Positions 54,464 through 63,327 are shown, counted from the first letter of the stretch. The stretch: DNA of 64,000 nt from Collinsella sp. BG-O-102 (GCF_023656745.1 NZ_JAMOKO010000004.1:98238-162237); one strand, 5' to 3'. The notes: a model not told the origin generated them from the letters alone. Numbers and translations: made by a program.

Positions 54464-55441
54464 CTACTTGCCGACAACGCCTTCGGCGTCCCACCAGTCG
54501 AGCTGGGCGATGTTGTCGCGGATGTGCTGGCAGCTCTTGTGGAAGCCCTCGAGCTCGTGCTCGGACAGGTCCAGTGTGTAGACTTCCTCGACGCCCTCGG
54601 CACCGATCACGCACGGCAGGGAGGTAAAGATGCCCTCCTCGCCATACTGGCCGGTCATAAGCGTAGAGGCCGAAAGCACGGCGTGCTCGTTGTGCAGCAC
54701 GGCGGCGCAGACGCGCGCGGCGGAGTTGGCGACGGCGTACTCGGTGCACTGCTTGCCCTGGTAGGTTACGTAGCCGCCCTTGCGCGCGAGCTCCTCAATC
54801 TCCATGTGGTCGAAGGCATACTTGTCGGGGTTCTCGGCCTGAAGTTCGTTGAGGCTCTTGCCGGCGATGGTCGCGGCCTTAAAGGCAGCCAGCTGGCTAA
54901 AGCCGTGCTCGCCGATCATGTAGGCGTCGATGGACTTGGGGCTCACGCCGACCTTCTTGGAGATCTCGGTGCGCAGGCGGGCGGAGTCCAGGCCGCAGCC
55001 CGAGCCGATGATCTTCTTGGGATCGTAGCCGGTCAGGTGCCACAGCTCGGTGCACACGACGTCGCAGGGGTTGGAGATGCTCACGAAGATGCCGTCAAAG
55101 CCGGCGTCGACGATGCGCTTGGCAAAGGTGCGGGCGGCGTCGGTGGTAAAGAACAGCTCGCCGTCGCGGTTGCCAGCGGCCAGCGCGACCTTACCGGCAG
55201 CGTTGACAATGACGTCGCAGCAGGCCAGCTCCTCGTAGTGGTCGTAGCAGTTGACGATCTTGGTGTTGTACGGAACAAACGAAAGGGAGTCGCGCAAGTC
55301 CTGGACCTCGGACGTCACCTTGGCCTCGTTGATATCGCACAGGTACAGCTCATCGGCAATGCCCTGCATAAGTAGGCTGTTGGCGACATGTGCTCCTACG
55401 TGGCCCTGGCCGACCACACCGATCTTACGCGTCTGGTACAT
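54464..55441 (-). CDS. L-lactate/L-2-hydroxyisocaproate dehydrogenase-like protein
   Basis: 325-residue cytoplasmic NAD-dependent 2-hydroxyacid dehydrogenase of the LDH/MDH superfamily. IGVVGQGHVGAHVA is the NAD loop, VSISNPCDVV contains the conserved Asn-Pro, LDSARLR the substrate Arg, and IGEHGFSQ the catalytic His. The loop AAGKVALAAGNRDGELF and the stretch ARKGGYVTYQGKQCTEYAVANSAAR look closer to L-2-hydroxyisocaproate dehydrogenases than to classical LDH, so branched-chain or other 2-keto acids are possible substrates. Start at 55441 (CGAAAGG seven bases upstream); the longer upstream frame lacks a ribosome binding site. Confidence 0.88.
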   Translation of the reverse strand: MYQTRKIGVVGQGHVGAHVANSLLMQGIADELYLCDINEAKVTSEVQDLRDSLSFVPYNTKIVNCYDHYEELACCDVIVNAAGKVALAAGNRDGELFFTTDAARTFAKRIVDAGFDGIFVSISNPCDVVCTELWHLTGYDPKKIIGSGCGLDSARLRTEISKKVGVSPKSIDAYMIGEHGFSQLAAFKAATIAGKSLNELQAENPDKYAFDHMEIEELARKGGYVTYQGKQCTEYAVANSAARVCAAVLHNEHAVLSASTLMTGQYGEEGIFTSLPCVIGAEGVEEVYTLDLSEHELEGFHKSCQHIRDNIAQLDWWDAEGVVGK

Positions 55442-55478
55442 ATATGTATCCTTTCGGCCGAGTTTTTCGCGTCGAACC

Positions 55479-55484
55479 ATTGTA
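55479..55484 (-). promoter_or_regulatory. -10 box of the dehydrogenase gene
   Basis: On the minus strand TACAAT lies about 38 nt before the start codon; TAGCAA 16 bp further upstream is a weak -35. Confidence 0.4.
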
Positions 55485-55511
55485 GCGTTCTGCTGTTACT
55501 TTGCTAGGCTA

Positions 55512-55555
55512 AAGTGCCGTAGATTTTGGGACATGCCTTAATCTCTACTTTTGGC
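55512..55555. repeat. GTAGATTTT hairpin with GGGACATGCC loop
   Basis: GTAGATTTTGGGACATGCC is followed by an imperfect inverse arm AATCTCTAC. The same pattern, in inverse orientation and with GGGATATGCC, forms the terminator at 59163-59204. Confidence 0.6.
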
Positions 55556-55650
55556 TGTTTTGAACCACTGGCGGTGTCTCGGGGCGATACGCTCGCGCGG
55601 ATGGGGCCGGTCGTTGTACCATAACTGCAACTGACTCGTAAGGAGCATCC

Positions 55651-56577
55651 ATGCCCATTCGCATCCCCGACGCCCTCCCTGCCGCCGCGCAGCTCGAGAG
55701 CGAGAACATCTTTGTCATGACCGAGTACCGCGCGCTGCACCAGGACATCCGCCCGCTGCGCGTGCTCATCCTCAACCTCATGCCCACCAAGATTGCCACC
55801 GAGACGCAGATCATGCGCAAGCTCTCCAACACGCCGCTGCAGGTGGAGGTGGACCTGCTGCGCACCAAGACGCACGAGGCCACGCACGTGAGCGCCGGCC
55901 ACCTGGAGACGTTCTACCGCACGTTCGACGACATCCGCGACATCCACTACGACGGCCTGATCATCACGGGCGCGCCGGTGGAGCAGATGCCGTTCGAGGA
56001 GGTCGACTACTGGCCCGAGCTCTGCCAGATCATGGATTGGTCAACCACGCACGTGCACTCTACGCTGCACATTTGTTGGGGCGCGCAGGCCGGCCTGTAC
56101 CATCATTACGGTATCCAGAAGTACGACCTGCCGGCAAAGGCGAGCGGCGTGTTCGAGCATTATCTGGTGAAGCCGCAAAGCCCGCTGGTCCGCGGCTTTG
56201 ACGACCGTTTCTATGCCGTGCATTCGCGCAACACCGATGTGCGCCGCGAGGACGTGGAGGCCGAGCCGCAGCTTGAGGTCGTGGCCGTGTCCGACGAGGT
56301 GGGCCTGTACATCGTCAAGTCGACCGATAGCCGCCGCTTCTTTGTCTTTGGCCATCCCGAGTACGATACCGACACGCTGCGCCTGGAGTACGAGCGCGAC
56401 GTCAAGCGCGGACTCAACCCTCAGGTGCCGGCGCATTACTTCCCGGGTGACGACCCCACCGCCGAGCCGCGCAACGTCTGGCGCAGCCAGGCTCAGCTGT
56501 TCTACACCAACTGGCTCAACTACTACGTCTACCAGACCACGCCCTACGACCTGGCCCGCGCCGGCGAGGAGCACTAG
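55651..56577 (+). CDS. metAA: Homoserine O-acetyltransferase (MetA type)
   Basis: 308-residue cytoplasmic enzyme acylating homoserine for methionine synthesis. Catalytic Cys142 (HICWGAQAG), His235 and Glu237 (FGHPEYD) and Lys47 ([10 protein letters not shown]) fall at the positions expected for the MetA family. Residue 111 in [12 protein letters not shown] is Glu; in this family Glu111 is the published determinant for acetyl-CoA, Gly111 for succinyl-CoA, so acetylation is predicted. The start ATG follows TAAGGAGC; TACCAT lies about 35 nt upstream as a possible -10. No SAM riboswitch is visible. Confidence 0.95.
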   Translation: MPIRIPDALPAAAQLESENIFVMTEYRALHQDIRPLRVLILNLMPTKIATETQIMRKLSNTPLQVEVDLLRTKTHEATHVSAGHLETFYRTFDDIRDIHYDGLIITGAPVEQMPFEEVDYWPELCQIMDWSTTHVHSTLHICWGAQAGLYHHYGIQKYDLPAKASGVFEHYLVKPQSPLVRGFDDRFYAVHSRNTDVRREDVEAEPQLEVVAVSDEVGLYIVKSTDSRRFFVFGHPEYDTDTLRLEYERDVKRGLNPQVPAHYFPGDDPTAEPRNVWRSQAQLFYTNWLNYYVYQTTPYDLARAGEEH

Positions 56578-56635
56578 GCTGCGGCTGTAGCTGTGGTTGC
56601 TGCTGCGGCCGTTGCTGTGCTCGCGGCGTGACGAA

Positions 56636-56675
56636 CGTGGATTTTCGGACACACGAGCGTGGATTTTCGGACGTT
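56636..56675. repeat. GCGTGGATTTTCGGAC tandem units, left block
   Basis: Two CGTGGATTTTCGGAC units separated by ACACGAG. The same 40-bp stretch recurs with one mismatch at 58088-58127; together they bracket the AbiEi-like gene. Confidence 0.85.
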
Positions 56676-56683
56676 TACAAATC

Positions 56684-56752
56684 GGGCGTGGATAATCTCC
56701 CACTTTTGGCTCAAAACTAGGCTCAAAACGGGAGATTATCCACGCTCATTTT
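56684..56752 (+). terminator. GCGTGGATAATCTCCC palindrome copy 2, terminator-like
   Basis: GCGTGGATAATCTCCC is inverted as GGGAGATTATCCACGC (56730-56745) and followed by TCATTTTTT, so it can terminate metAA transcription. The remaining 290 bp up to the next gene hold no feature I can support. Confidence 0.8.
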
Positions 56753-57044
56753 TTAGGCATGTAGATGCCGATGGCTCGGCTAAGAGACGGTGCATGCAGA
56801 GGCAAAGTCGCATTTGGCGTAGTCTTGAATCTCGACGGGTTTTTCTTTCTGATAATCCAATGGACCAAGGCCTCAAAATGTGGAGACGGGGACCTCTCGA
56901 CAACCGCCCTACCTGCAGATATAAGTCATCAGCCTAAAACGTCCAAAACCGTCAAGCATTTGGTCAGCGCCTGGACAGCATTTGGTCAGACTTCGCATGA
57001 AACCGTCTGGTACGTTTGCGCCGTTCCAAGAGTTGGGAGGCGAC

Positions 57045-58007
57045 ATGGGAAACATGACGGCGAATCAAAGACTTACAAGCCACATTAAAGCATGCGAACA
57101 GCAGATGAGCTGCGTGTACGCACGCACGGCGGCGGAGGCAAAGCAGATTGAGCGGCGGGTGGCGGCGGGAAGTCTAGAGGCGGTCATGCCGGGGCTGTAT
57201 GCGCGTCCGGATTATTGGTCCGAGCTCAAGTTTCGGCAGCGTTATCTGCACCGGGTGCGGGCCCTTGCGCAAAAGCATCCCGACTGGACGTTTTGCTCCT
57301 ATACGGCGGCTGTTATCTATGGCCTTTCGGTTTCGCATGCCAATTTGAAGCACATCCATATCGCCGCGGCGCCGGCGCAATCGACGACGCCGGGCTCTCA
57401 GGTGATTCGACATCGTTATGCTCGTCAAACGCGGGCAATCCAGATGGATATTGCCGTGACCGATATCGATCAGACGATTGCGGATTGCCTGGTCGATGCG
57501 TCGTTTGTCGAGGGACTGATCATTGCGGACTCGGCGCTTCATGAGCGGCTGTTGTCAAAGGAGCATCTCGTTGAGATGGTCGACAAGCTTGGCCTGAATC
57601 GTCGCGGTGTTGTGACGGCGCGCAGGGTTGCGCGGTGTGCCGATGGCCTGTCGGAAAGCGGTGGCGAGTCCAAGGCACGCGCGCTGATGATTGAGCGCGG
57701 CTGGCAGACGCCGGAGCTGCAAGTTGAGCTGTTCGACCCAGTTGAGCCGGGACGGCCATATCGCGTTGACTACTTGTGGCGCGTGGGCGACCGGCTGATT
57801 ATCGGTGAGTTCGACGGATTCGTTAAAAACGAGAAGGCGGCGGAGGAGGGCAAGCTCGCAAAGGCGCAATTTGATGAGCGTCAGCGCGAGTCGAGGCTTT
57901 CGCTACTTGATAACTGTAAGATCGTGCGCTTGTGCTGGGATGATCTAAGGGATTCGGCAAAGCTCGATCGCAAACTCAAGGTTGCCGGCGTGCCGCGTGC
58001 GTGTTGA
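57045..58007 (+). CDS. AbiEi-like antitoxin-domain protein with C-terminal endonuclease-like domain
   Basis: 320 residues from the ATG at 57045 (GGGAGG upstream); the longer frame to 56982 lacks a ribosome binding site. The N-terminal 70 residues (VYARTAAEAKQIERRVAAGSLEAVMPGLYARPDYW) form the winged-helix seen at the start of AbiEi-type proteins. The middle (RALAQKHPDWTFCSYTAAVIYGL ... DIDQTIADCLV) is the usual AbiEi body. The C-terminal part (ESKARALMIERGWQTPELQVELFDP...YRVDYLWRVGDRLIIGEFDG) has the E-D-ExD spacing of a DUF559/Vsr-like restriction-endonuclease fold. No AbiEii partner is adjacent. Flanked on both sides by the same repeats, suggesting a mobile unit. Defence role is an inference. 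Confidence 0.7.
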   Translation: MGNMTANQRLTSHIKACEQQMSCVYARTAAEAKQIERRVAAGSLEAVMPGLYARPDYWSELKFRQRYLHRVRALAQKHPDWTFCSYTAAVIYGLSVSHANLKHIHIAAAPAQSTTPGSQVIRHRYARQTRAIQMDIAVTDIDQTIADCLVDASFVEGLIIADSALHERLLSKEHLVEMVDKLGLNRRGVVTARRVARCADGLSESGGESKARALMIERGWQTPELQVELFDPVEPGRPYRVDYLWRVGDRLIIGEFDGFVKNEKAAEEGKLAKAQFDERQRESRLSLLDNCKIVRLCWDDLRDSAKLDRKLKVAGVPRAC

Positions 58008-58023
58008 GGCGGTTGCAGGGCGT

Positions 58024-58201
58024 TGAGCCGCACAAGCGTGGAAATCCGGACGGACGAGTGTGGAAATCTGGACGCGCATTGGTTAAGCGTGGATTTTCGG
58101 ACACACGAGCGTGGATTTTTGGACGCTTGTTGAATGAGCGTGGATAATCTCCCGTTTTTGGCTCGTAAGGGGGCTCAAAGTGGGAGATTTTCCACGCTCA
58201 T
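58024..58201. repeat. GCGTGGATTTTCGGAC units and palindrome copy 3
   Basis: Four related units (GTGGAAATCCGGAC, GTGGAAATCTGGAC, GTGGATTTTCGGAC, GTGGATTTTTGGAC) precede ATGAGCGTGGATAATCTCCC (58134-58153), which is inverted with one mismatch at 58182-58201. Confidence 0.85.
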
Positions 58202-58225
58202 CTTGCGGGTGCGATACAGCGGCGA

Positions 58226-58822
58226 TCAGGCGCTGATGATGTGGGGTAGCGGCAGGTCGTGGGCGTCGGTGGGAACGTGGCCGACACGCTGCTCGTCAAA
58301 GGCTATGCCGATGATTTGACATGCGGACGAGAGCATGGGCAGGTAGCGGTCATAGCAGCCGCCGCCGTAGCCCAGGCGCGCGCCGGCGCGGTCGAATGCT
58401 ACGAGCGGCACGATAATCATGTTGAGAGCCTCGGCAGGCACGATAGGGAAGCGACCGCTGTCGATGTCTGTGGCCGCGAAGGCCCGCGTGGGGTGGGCGA
58501 TAAACGGCGCCGCGGACGCATCGTCGGCGGCAACTGCCCGCATGCACATGCGCTGGCCACAAGCTGCGGCGTCTGTTGCCGAGAACATGCACGGATAGGC
58601 CACGCGCCAGCCGTGTTTGGCGGCCGCAGCGGCAAACGCGGCTGGGTCGACCTCGGAACCCATCGCGGCATAGACGGCAACGGTGTGCGGCGCTGCGGTA
58701 CCCAAGTGATCCAACAGCTCAACAAGCCGCGCACAGATAACGGCAGACTTCGCGGCCCGCACATCCAAATCAAGAGCGTCGCGCCGAGCAATCACCGCCT
58801 TCCGCAACTCGGCCTTGTCCAT
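58226..58822 (-). CDS. 5-formyltetrahydrofolate cyclo-ligase
   Basis: 198-residue cytoplasmic enzyme converting 5-formyl-THF to 5,10-methenyl-THF with ATP. The start ATG at 58822 has GAGGAGG upstream on the minus strand; a TTG further upstream is less likely. KAELRKAVIARRDAL at the N-terminus, VAVYAAMGSEVDPAAF, and the ATP/Mg loop PLVAFDRAGARLGYGGGCYDRYLPML followed by GIAFDEQ are the family signatures. Slightly Ala-rich but complete. Confidence 0.93.
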   Translation of the reverse strand: MDKAELRKAVIARRDALDLDVRAAKSAVICARLVELLDHLGTAAPHTVAVYAAMGSEVDPAAFAAAAAKHGWRVAYPCMFSATDAAACGQRMCMRAVAADDASAAPFIAHPTRAFAATDIDSGRFPIVPAEALNMIIVPLVAFDRAGARLGYGGGCYDRYLPMLSSACQIIGIAFDEQRVGHVPTDAHDLPLPHIISA

Positions 58823-58841
58823 CCCAACCTCCTCTAGCAAA

Positions 58842-58890
58842 CCTACCAAAAAGGGACAGGTTTATTTTGGCAGGTTTTATCTGGGCAAAC
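58842..58890. repeat. CCTACCAAAA palindrome, copy 2 (inverse)
   Basis: CCTACCAAAAAGGGACAGG...TTTTGGCAGG continues with TTTTATCTGGGCAAA. Its reverse complement matches 49254-49300 with only a few differences, including the flanking CCCAGATAAAA. Confidence 0.8.
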
Positions 58891-58976
58891 ACCCAAACCA
58901 CCACATAAGCCATCGCAAAGGGGGCGGTTCATGGACACCTTCGTGGGTTTTGACGAAGAGCGGGTGTTCGCGGCGG

Positions 58977-59120
58977 TTTGTCTCGATCTGTAACAGTAGC
59001 TCGGCAAAATCGGACCTAGATGTTACAGATTGAGACAAAGGGCCGGCATCATCCGAAAACGTCTCGATTTATAACATCTGGAGCCAATATTGCCGCCTTG
59101 GCGTTACAGATCGGGACAAA
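58977..59120. repeat. TTTGTCTCGATCTGTAACA palindromes, two units
   Basis: TTTGTCTCGATCTGTAACA (58977-58995) is inverted at 59021-59039 (one mismatch). A second, more diverged unit spans about 59059-59120 (GTCTCGATTTATAACA ... GTTACAGATCGGGACAAA). Each unit is about 62 bp. No gene occurs between 58823 and 59209. Confidence 0.8.
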
Positions 59121-59162
59121 CTGGTGGGATGGGCTGAGCTGCCCCGCCCAAGCAGCGGCAAA

Positions 59163-59204
59163 AGAAAAGGTAGATTTTCAGGCATATCCCAAAAATCTAC
59201 CTTT
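59163..59204 (-). terminator. Terminator of the M16 peptidase gene
   Basis: On the minus strand AAAGGTAGATTTTT pairs with AAAATCTACCTTT and ends in a T-rich tract; the loop reads GGGATATGCC, a variant of the GGGACATGCC loop at 55512-55555. Confidence 0.85.
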
Positions 59205-59209
59205 GTGCG

Positions 59210-62200
59210 TTAGCCCAACAGGTCGACGACGTTAAAGCCGGCGTTGCTCTTGGCGATGACGTCTCGGCCGCCAAAGACGCACGTTGGCGACTCGGCTGCA
59301 ATGCGCGTCACGTCGGCGCCGAGCGAGCGAAGCTCACCGGGTGTGGCCGCGAGCATCTGGGCGCGGCGCTCCTCGCGTGCGTGCGGATCGAGCCCAGCCA
59401 GGTAGGTCGTATTGCGGCGCTTGGTGAGCGCGTACGGCTTCACGGGCGCGTCCATGCCGCTCACGCAGCTCACGATAAAGCCCTCGAAGGCGGCCTCGTC
59501 GGGCTCAAAGCTGCCGAGCCATGCGCCTGCGCGCGCCACGCGCTCAATCGAAGGATCGACCGCCGGGTCGCGGTAGGTGTAGAACGCCGCCTGGCGCTCG
59601 CCGGCAGCGCGGAATCCGCAGCCGTACGCACCGCCCTTCACGCGGATCTCGTTCCACAGGTAGTCGTAGGAGAGCGCGTTGGCAGCCACTGCCCAAGCGC
59701 CCGTCACGTCAATGCCCAGGCGACGCGGGTCGCACGCGCTTGCCGCAAAGCAGATGTCGCTGGGGATGACAAAGGCCTCGTGACGGTCGTGCGGCGCCGG
59801 CACCACGAGCGCGTTGCGGCCGGCATCGGTGCCGTCGCCCGCGCCAAGCCCCAGGTTACCCGCGGCGGCCCAGTACGCGTCAAAGTCCTCGTCGCTGCCG
59901 GTAAAGCTCGCCATGCAGCCATCGGCCACAAAGATGCGGCCTGCCAGCTCGGCAAGCTTGGCGCGCAGGTCGTCCAGTCGCTCGTCAAAGTGGTCGAGCA
60001 GATCGCGCAGAAACAGGTAGAAGTCCACGCCCGAGAGCTGCTCGCGCACCACGGCCGAAGGCGAGCTGTAGCTCATCGCGCGACCGAGCGCCGCCGAGTG
60101 TCCGTTGTTGATAAAGCCCTGCTCAAGCCCAATGCGAATCTGCGTGAGCACGTCGCGCACGCGGTCGGCGTCGGCATCGAGCAACAGCGTGCTCGACCAT
60201 ACCTCGCGCGGCAGGCTCGCCAGCGCGTCGATCTTTTCGGACAGGGCGCCGGCGCTCACCAGCAGGTAGGGGCGCACGCCGTCCACGTCGGGCTGGGTCA
60301 TGACCTCGGTCGTAAAGCTCAAAAAGCCCAGCTTGCCGGCGAGCAGGTTGTCGAGTTCCTCGGCCGAATGCTCGCGCGTGGGCAGCTGCTTGAGCAGGCG
60401 GCAGAGCAGCGTCACGTAGGGCAGGTCCTCAAATGCGACGCAGCTCAGGTCGAAATACTGCATGGCGTAGGCCAGGCGGTTGGTGGGGATGCCGTGACGC
60501 AGGCAGGGGATGGGCGCGGTCGTGTCCACAACGAGCGGCGGCTCGGGGCGTGCCTCGCCAATGTCGGAGACGCGCAGGCGCGGCAGCGTAGCCTTGTCCT
60601 CGGGCGTGTCCTCCGCCTCCTGCGCGGCACGCAGCGCGGCCGTGCGCTCGACCACGTCCGCCAGCTCGGCATCGGTCATGGCGTCGCGCTTGGCAGCCAG
60701 CTCGGCAGCTTCGGCGCCCTCCGCACCCTCGGCAGCGTCCACCGGCACCAGCTCGACCAGCGCCATGTGGTCATTCTCCAGCACGAGCTCGCGCAGCAGG
60801 TCCTCAAAATAGCTGCCGTCCAGCTCGCCGCGCAGCTCCTCGTACACCGGGCCGTACTTGAGCGCCAGCGTCGCGGCGTCGTCATCGTAGAGCCACGTGC
60901 TCAGCGCGTCGCACGCAATGGCCACGCCGTCGGCGATGCCATAGTCGCGCTGGCGCAGGTCGTACTCGTTGCTGCTGATGATGGCTTCCAGGCGCTCGCG
61001 CGCCACGCCGTGCTCACACAGGTCGCGGCAGGCGTCCTGGAACACGCGACGTAGCTCGCGCGCCACGCCGGGCTGTGCGTTTTGCAGCATGATGAGCTCG
61101 TAGGGCTGCAGGCACTCGGCCGCGGTGTAGCTCACCACGTTGCCGCCCAGGCCGGCGGCCAGAATGGCCTTCTTGACCGGTGCCTCGTTGGAGCCCAGCA
61201 GCGCCTCGAACAGGATATCTGCTGCGATCGTGCGCTTGCGGTCGAGCGCGCTGCCCAGCACCAGGCCCAGGCCCACCAGGGCGTTCTCGGGCGTAGTGGC
61301 CATCTCGACGCGCTTATACTCGCAGGTCACAGGCTCCTGCACGCCCAGCGGATTGGGCGCCAGCGTAGACGGGTCCTCGCCGGCGGCAACGGCAGCGTCC
61401 ATGCGGCGGCTCGCGGCGCTCGGCTGCGACAGGTAGCGCTCGTCCAAAAAGGCCAGCGCGCGGTCCACGTCCAGGTCGCCGTAGAGCGTGATGTAGGAGT
61501 TGGAAGGATTGTAGTGGCGCGCGTGCGTGTCCAGGAACTGCTCGTAGGTGAGCGCGGGAATCGCGCGCGGGTCGCCACCGCTCTCGTGCGCATAGGCGGT
61601 GTCGGGATAGAGCGCGGCGTTGACGGCGTCGTCCAGCACGCTCATGGGGTCGGACAGCGCGCCCTTCATCTCGTTGAACACCACGCCGTTATAGCGCAGT
61701 GTGCCCTTGCGCAGGCTCGCGGAGCTGTCGTCGCCCTCGCTCTCGGCGCCCTCCGGCAGGTCCAGCTCGTAGTGCCAGCCCTCCTGCTCAAAAATGGTGG
61801 GCTTGGTGTAGATGGCCGGGTTGAACACCGCGTCCAGGTACACGTCCATCAGGTTGTACAGATCCTGCTCGTTGGTGGTGGCGACGGGGTAGATGGTTTT
61901 GTCGGGGTAGGTCATGGCGTTGAGGAACGTCTGCATGGAGCTCTTGATCAGGTCGACAAATGGCTCCTTGACGGGGAACTTGGCCGATCCGCACAGCACC
62001 GAGTGCTCAAGAATATGGAACACGCCGGTGGAATCGGCCGGCGGCGTCTTAAAGCCAATGGCAAAGGCCTTGTTTTCGTCGTCGCACGCCAGGTACAGCA
62101 GGCGAGCGCCCGATGCGGTGTGGCGCAGCACGTAGGCGTCCGAGTCGAGCTCGGGCACGGTCTCGCAACGCTCGACGGCAAAGCCGTGGCAGGTGGTACC

Positions 62201-62254
62201 GGGTACCAGCAGCGCGGCAGCAGCAGCGCGCGGGTCGGTTGAGGTGGTGGGCAT
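59210..62254 (-). CDS. M16C-family zinc metallopeptidase (presequence protease/Cym1-like)
   Basis: 1,014 residues from the ATG at 62254, which has AAAGGAGA seven bases upstream; the open frame extends 58 codons further without a ribosome binding site. The inverted zinc motif HxxEH is His80-Ile-Leu-Glu83-His84 in GVFHILEHSVLCGS, and the downstream Glu ligand lies in the helix following the LMDVYLDAVF region. GTLRYNGVVFNEMKGALSDP is the conserved part of the M16C subfamily. Two catalytic/noncatalytic halves are present as a single chain, as in PreP and Cym1. No signal peptide, so it probably degrades peptides in the cytoplasm. Confidence 0.92.
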   Translation of the reverse strand: MPTTSTDPRAAAAALLVPGTTCHGFAVERCETVPELDSDAYVLRHTASGARLLYLACDDENKAFAIGFKTPPADSTGVFHILEHSVLCGSAKFPVKEPFVDLIKSSMQTFLNAMTYPDKTIYPVATTNEQDLYNLMDVYLDAVFNPAIYTKPTIFEQEGWHYELDLPEGAESEGDDSSASLRKGTLRYNGVVFNEMKGALSDPMSVLDDAVNAALYPDTAYAHESGGDPRAIPALTYEQFLDTHARHYNPSNSYITLYGDLDVDRALAFLDERYLSQPSAASRRMDAAVAAGEDPSTLAPNPLGVQEPVTCEYKRVEMATTPENALVGLGLVLGSALDRKRTIAADILFEALLGSNEAPVKKAILAAGLGGNVVSYTAAECLQPYELIMLQNAQPGVARELRRVFQDACRDLCEHGVARERLEAIISSNEYDLRQRDYGIADGVAIACDALSTWLYDDDAATLALKYGPVYEELRGELDGSYFEDLLRELVLENDHMALVELVPVDAAEGAEGAEAAELAAKRDAMTDAELADVVERTAALRAAQEAEDTPEDKATLPRLRVSDIGEARPEPPLVVDTTAPIPCLRHGIPTNRLAYAMQYFDLSCVAFEDLPYVTLLCRLLKQLPTREHSAEELDNLLAGKLGFLSFTTEVMTQPDVDGVRPYLLVSAGALSEKIDALASLPREVWSSTLLLDADADRVRDVLTQIRIGLEQGFINNGHSAALGRAMSYSSPSAVVREQLSGVDFYLFLRDLLDHFDERLDDLRAKLAELAGRIFVADGCMASFTGSDEDFDAYWAAAGNLGLGAGDGTDAGRNALVVPAPHDRHEAFVIPSDICFAASACDPRRLGIDVTGAWAVAANALSYDYLWNEIRVKGGAYGCGFRAAGERQAAFYTYRDPAVDPSIERVARAGAWLGSFEPDEAAFEGFIVSCVSGMDAPVKPYALTKRRNTTYLAGLDPHAREERRAQMLAATPGELRSLGADVTRIAAESPTCVFGGRDVIAKSNAGFNVVDLLG

Positions 62255-62534
62255 ATGCAGTCTCCTTTGACGCCCCAGCGGGGGCGAATCGAGTCGAATC
62301 CTCGAGAGTATACCCATATGGGGCCGCGGCTCTGCGGCGAACTGGAGACGATGTGGGTGGACTAGCCTAGCTAGGTTGATAACGAATGCCGCGGGTAGCC
62401 GCTGCACCCCGCTAAAGTGAAATAACACCCCGTTTACCGAATCATTTAGGAAATATATGGACTCCTAAAAAGTTCTAATACAATATAAGTCATCTATCTA
62501 TAAGCTGCTGATTCCTTGCAAAGGTATGGTTGAT
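62255..62534. promoter_or_regulatory. Divergent promoter region of the M16 and GntR genes
   Basis: 280 bp. The GntR side is AT-rich, with TTAGGA/TCCTAA inverted words (about 62449-62470) and TACAAT (about 62479-62484) as a likely -10 box. Nothing further can be supported. Confidence 0.4.
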
Positions 62535-63239
62535 ATGGTTGAAGCAAATAGCGTTATCCCCCTGTACAAACAGATTGTTCGTGCGCTCTCTGATTCGATC
62601 GCCAACGGCACGTACCGCCCGGGAGATAAGCTTCCGACCGAGGCGGAGCTCATCGAGCAATTTGGCGTGAGCCGAATAACGGTTCGCTCCGCAATTAAAG
62701 AAATGGAAGATGCTGGGCTTGTTGAGAGGGCCCGCGGCAAGGGCACGTTCGTTTCGTCGGACACACAGATGTATGCCGCGGACGACCGTGAGAGCTTTAC
62801 CCATTCGTGCCAGCTTGCTGGAAAACAGGCGTCTACCAGGGTTCTCGCAATGGGCTGGGACTTCCCAAGCCTGCGAGACGCGAAGTTCCTGGGCGTAGAC
62901 GATACCCAAAAGGTATTGCGTAGTCGTCGTCTGCGCCTTGTGGATGACAAGCCCACGATGCTGGAAACCAATAGCTATTCCGCTGCGCTTTCTTTTTTGG
63001 AGCATGAGTCCCTCGAGGATTCGCTGATGGCGGTACTCGATCGCCAGGGAATCAAGATGGGTCCCAACACGCGTACGCTCGAGGTCTGCTATGCGAGCGA
63101 GCTCGAGGCGGCATACCTTAACGTGGAGCTTGACTCTCCGCTGCTTCTGTTTGTCGATAGACGTTATGCTCCAAGCGGCGAGCCGCTTTTCATCTCCCGT
63201 CAGGTGTACTGCACCGAGCGACTGAAGTTCTATTTGTAA
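62535..63239 (+). CDS. GntR-family (UTRA domain) transcriptional regulator
   Basis: 234 residues from the ATG at 62535 (AAAGG about ten bases upstream); the ATG at 62526 lies too close to that site but would add only MVD. wHTH: VIPLYKQIVRALSDSIANGTYRPGDKLPTEAELIEQFGVSRITVRSAIKEMEDAGLVERARGKGTFV; UTRA: from about residue 80, with PLLLFVDRRYAPSGEPLFISRQ near the end. Closest in pattern to the other three GntR proteins of the window. Its target genes would lie to the right, where an IS30 element has inserted. Confidence 0.92.
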   Translation: MVEANSVIPLYKQIVRALSDSIANGTYRPGDKLPTEAELIEQFGVSRITVRSAIKEMEDAGLVERARGKGTFVSSDTQMYAADDRESFTHSCQLAGKQASTRVLAMGWDFPSLRDAKFLGVDDTQKVLRSRRLRLVDDKPTMLETNSYSAALSFLEHESLEDSLMAVLDRQGIKMGPNTRTLEVCYASELEAAYLNVELDSPLLLFVDRRYAPSGEPLFISRQVYCTERLKFYL

Positions 63240-63327
63240 ATTAGAGATAGATTAGTCTATTTACCGACCAATTGCTACCGTTCGCGGATTTGGAAAACCT
63301 TGATTATCGACTTTATCCGAACACCTC

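Noticed and set aside
55484..55650. SAM riboswitch upstream of the homoserine acyltransferase gene
   Set aside because: The leader is short and lacks the conserved SAM-I or SAM-II cores; only a repeat hairpin and a possible -10 box are present.
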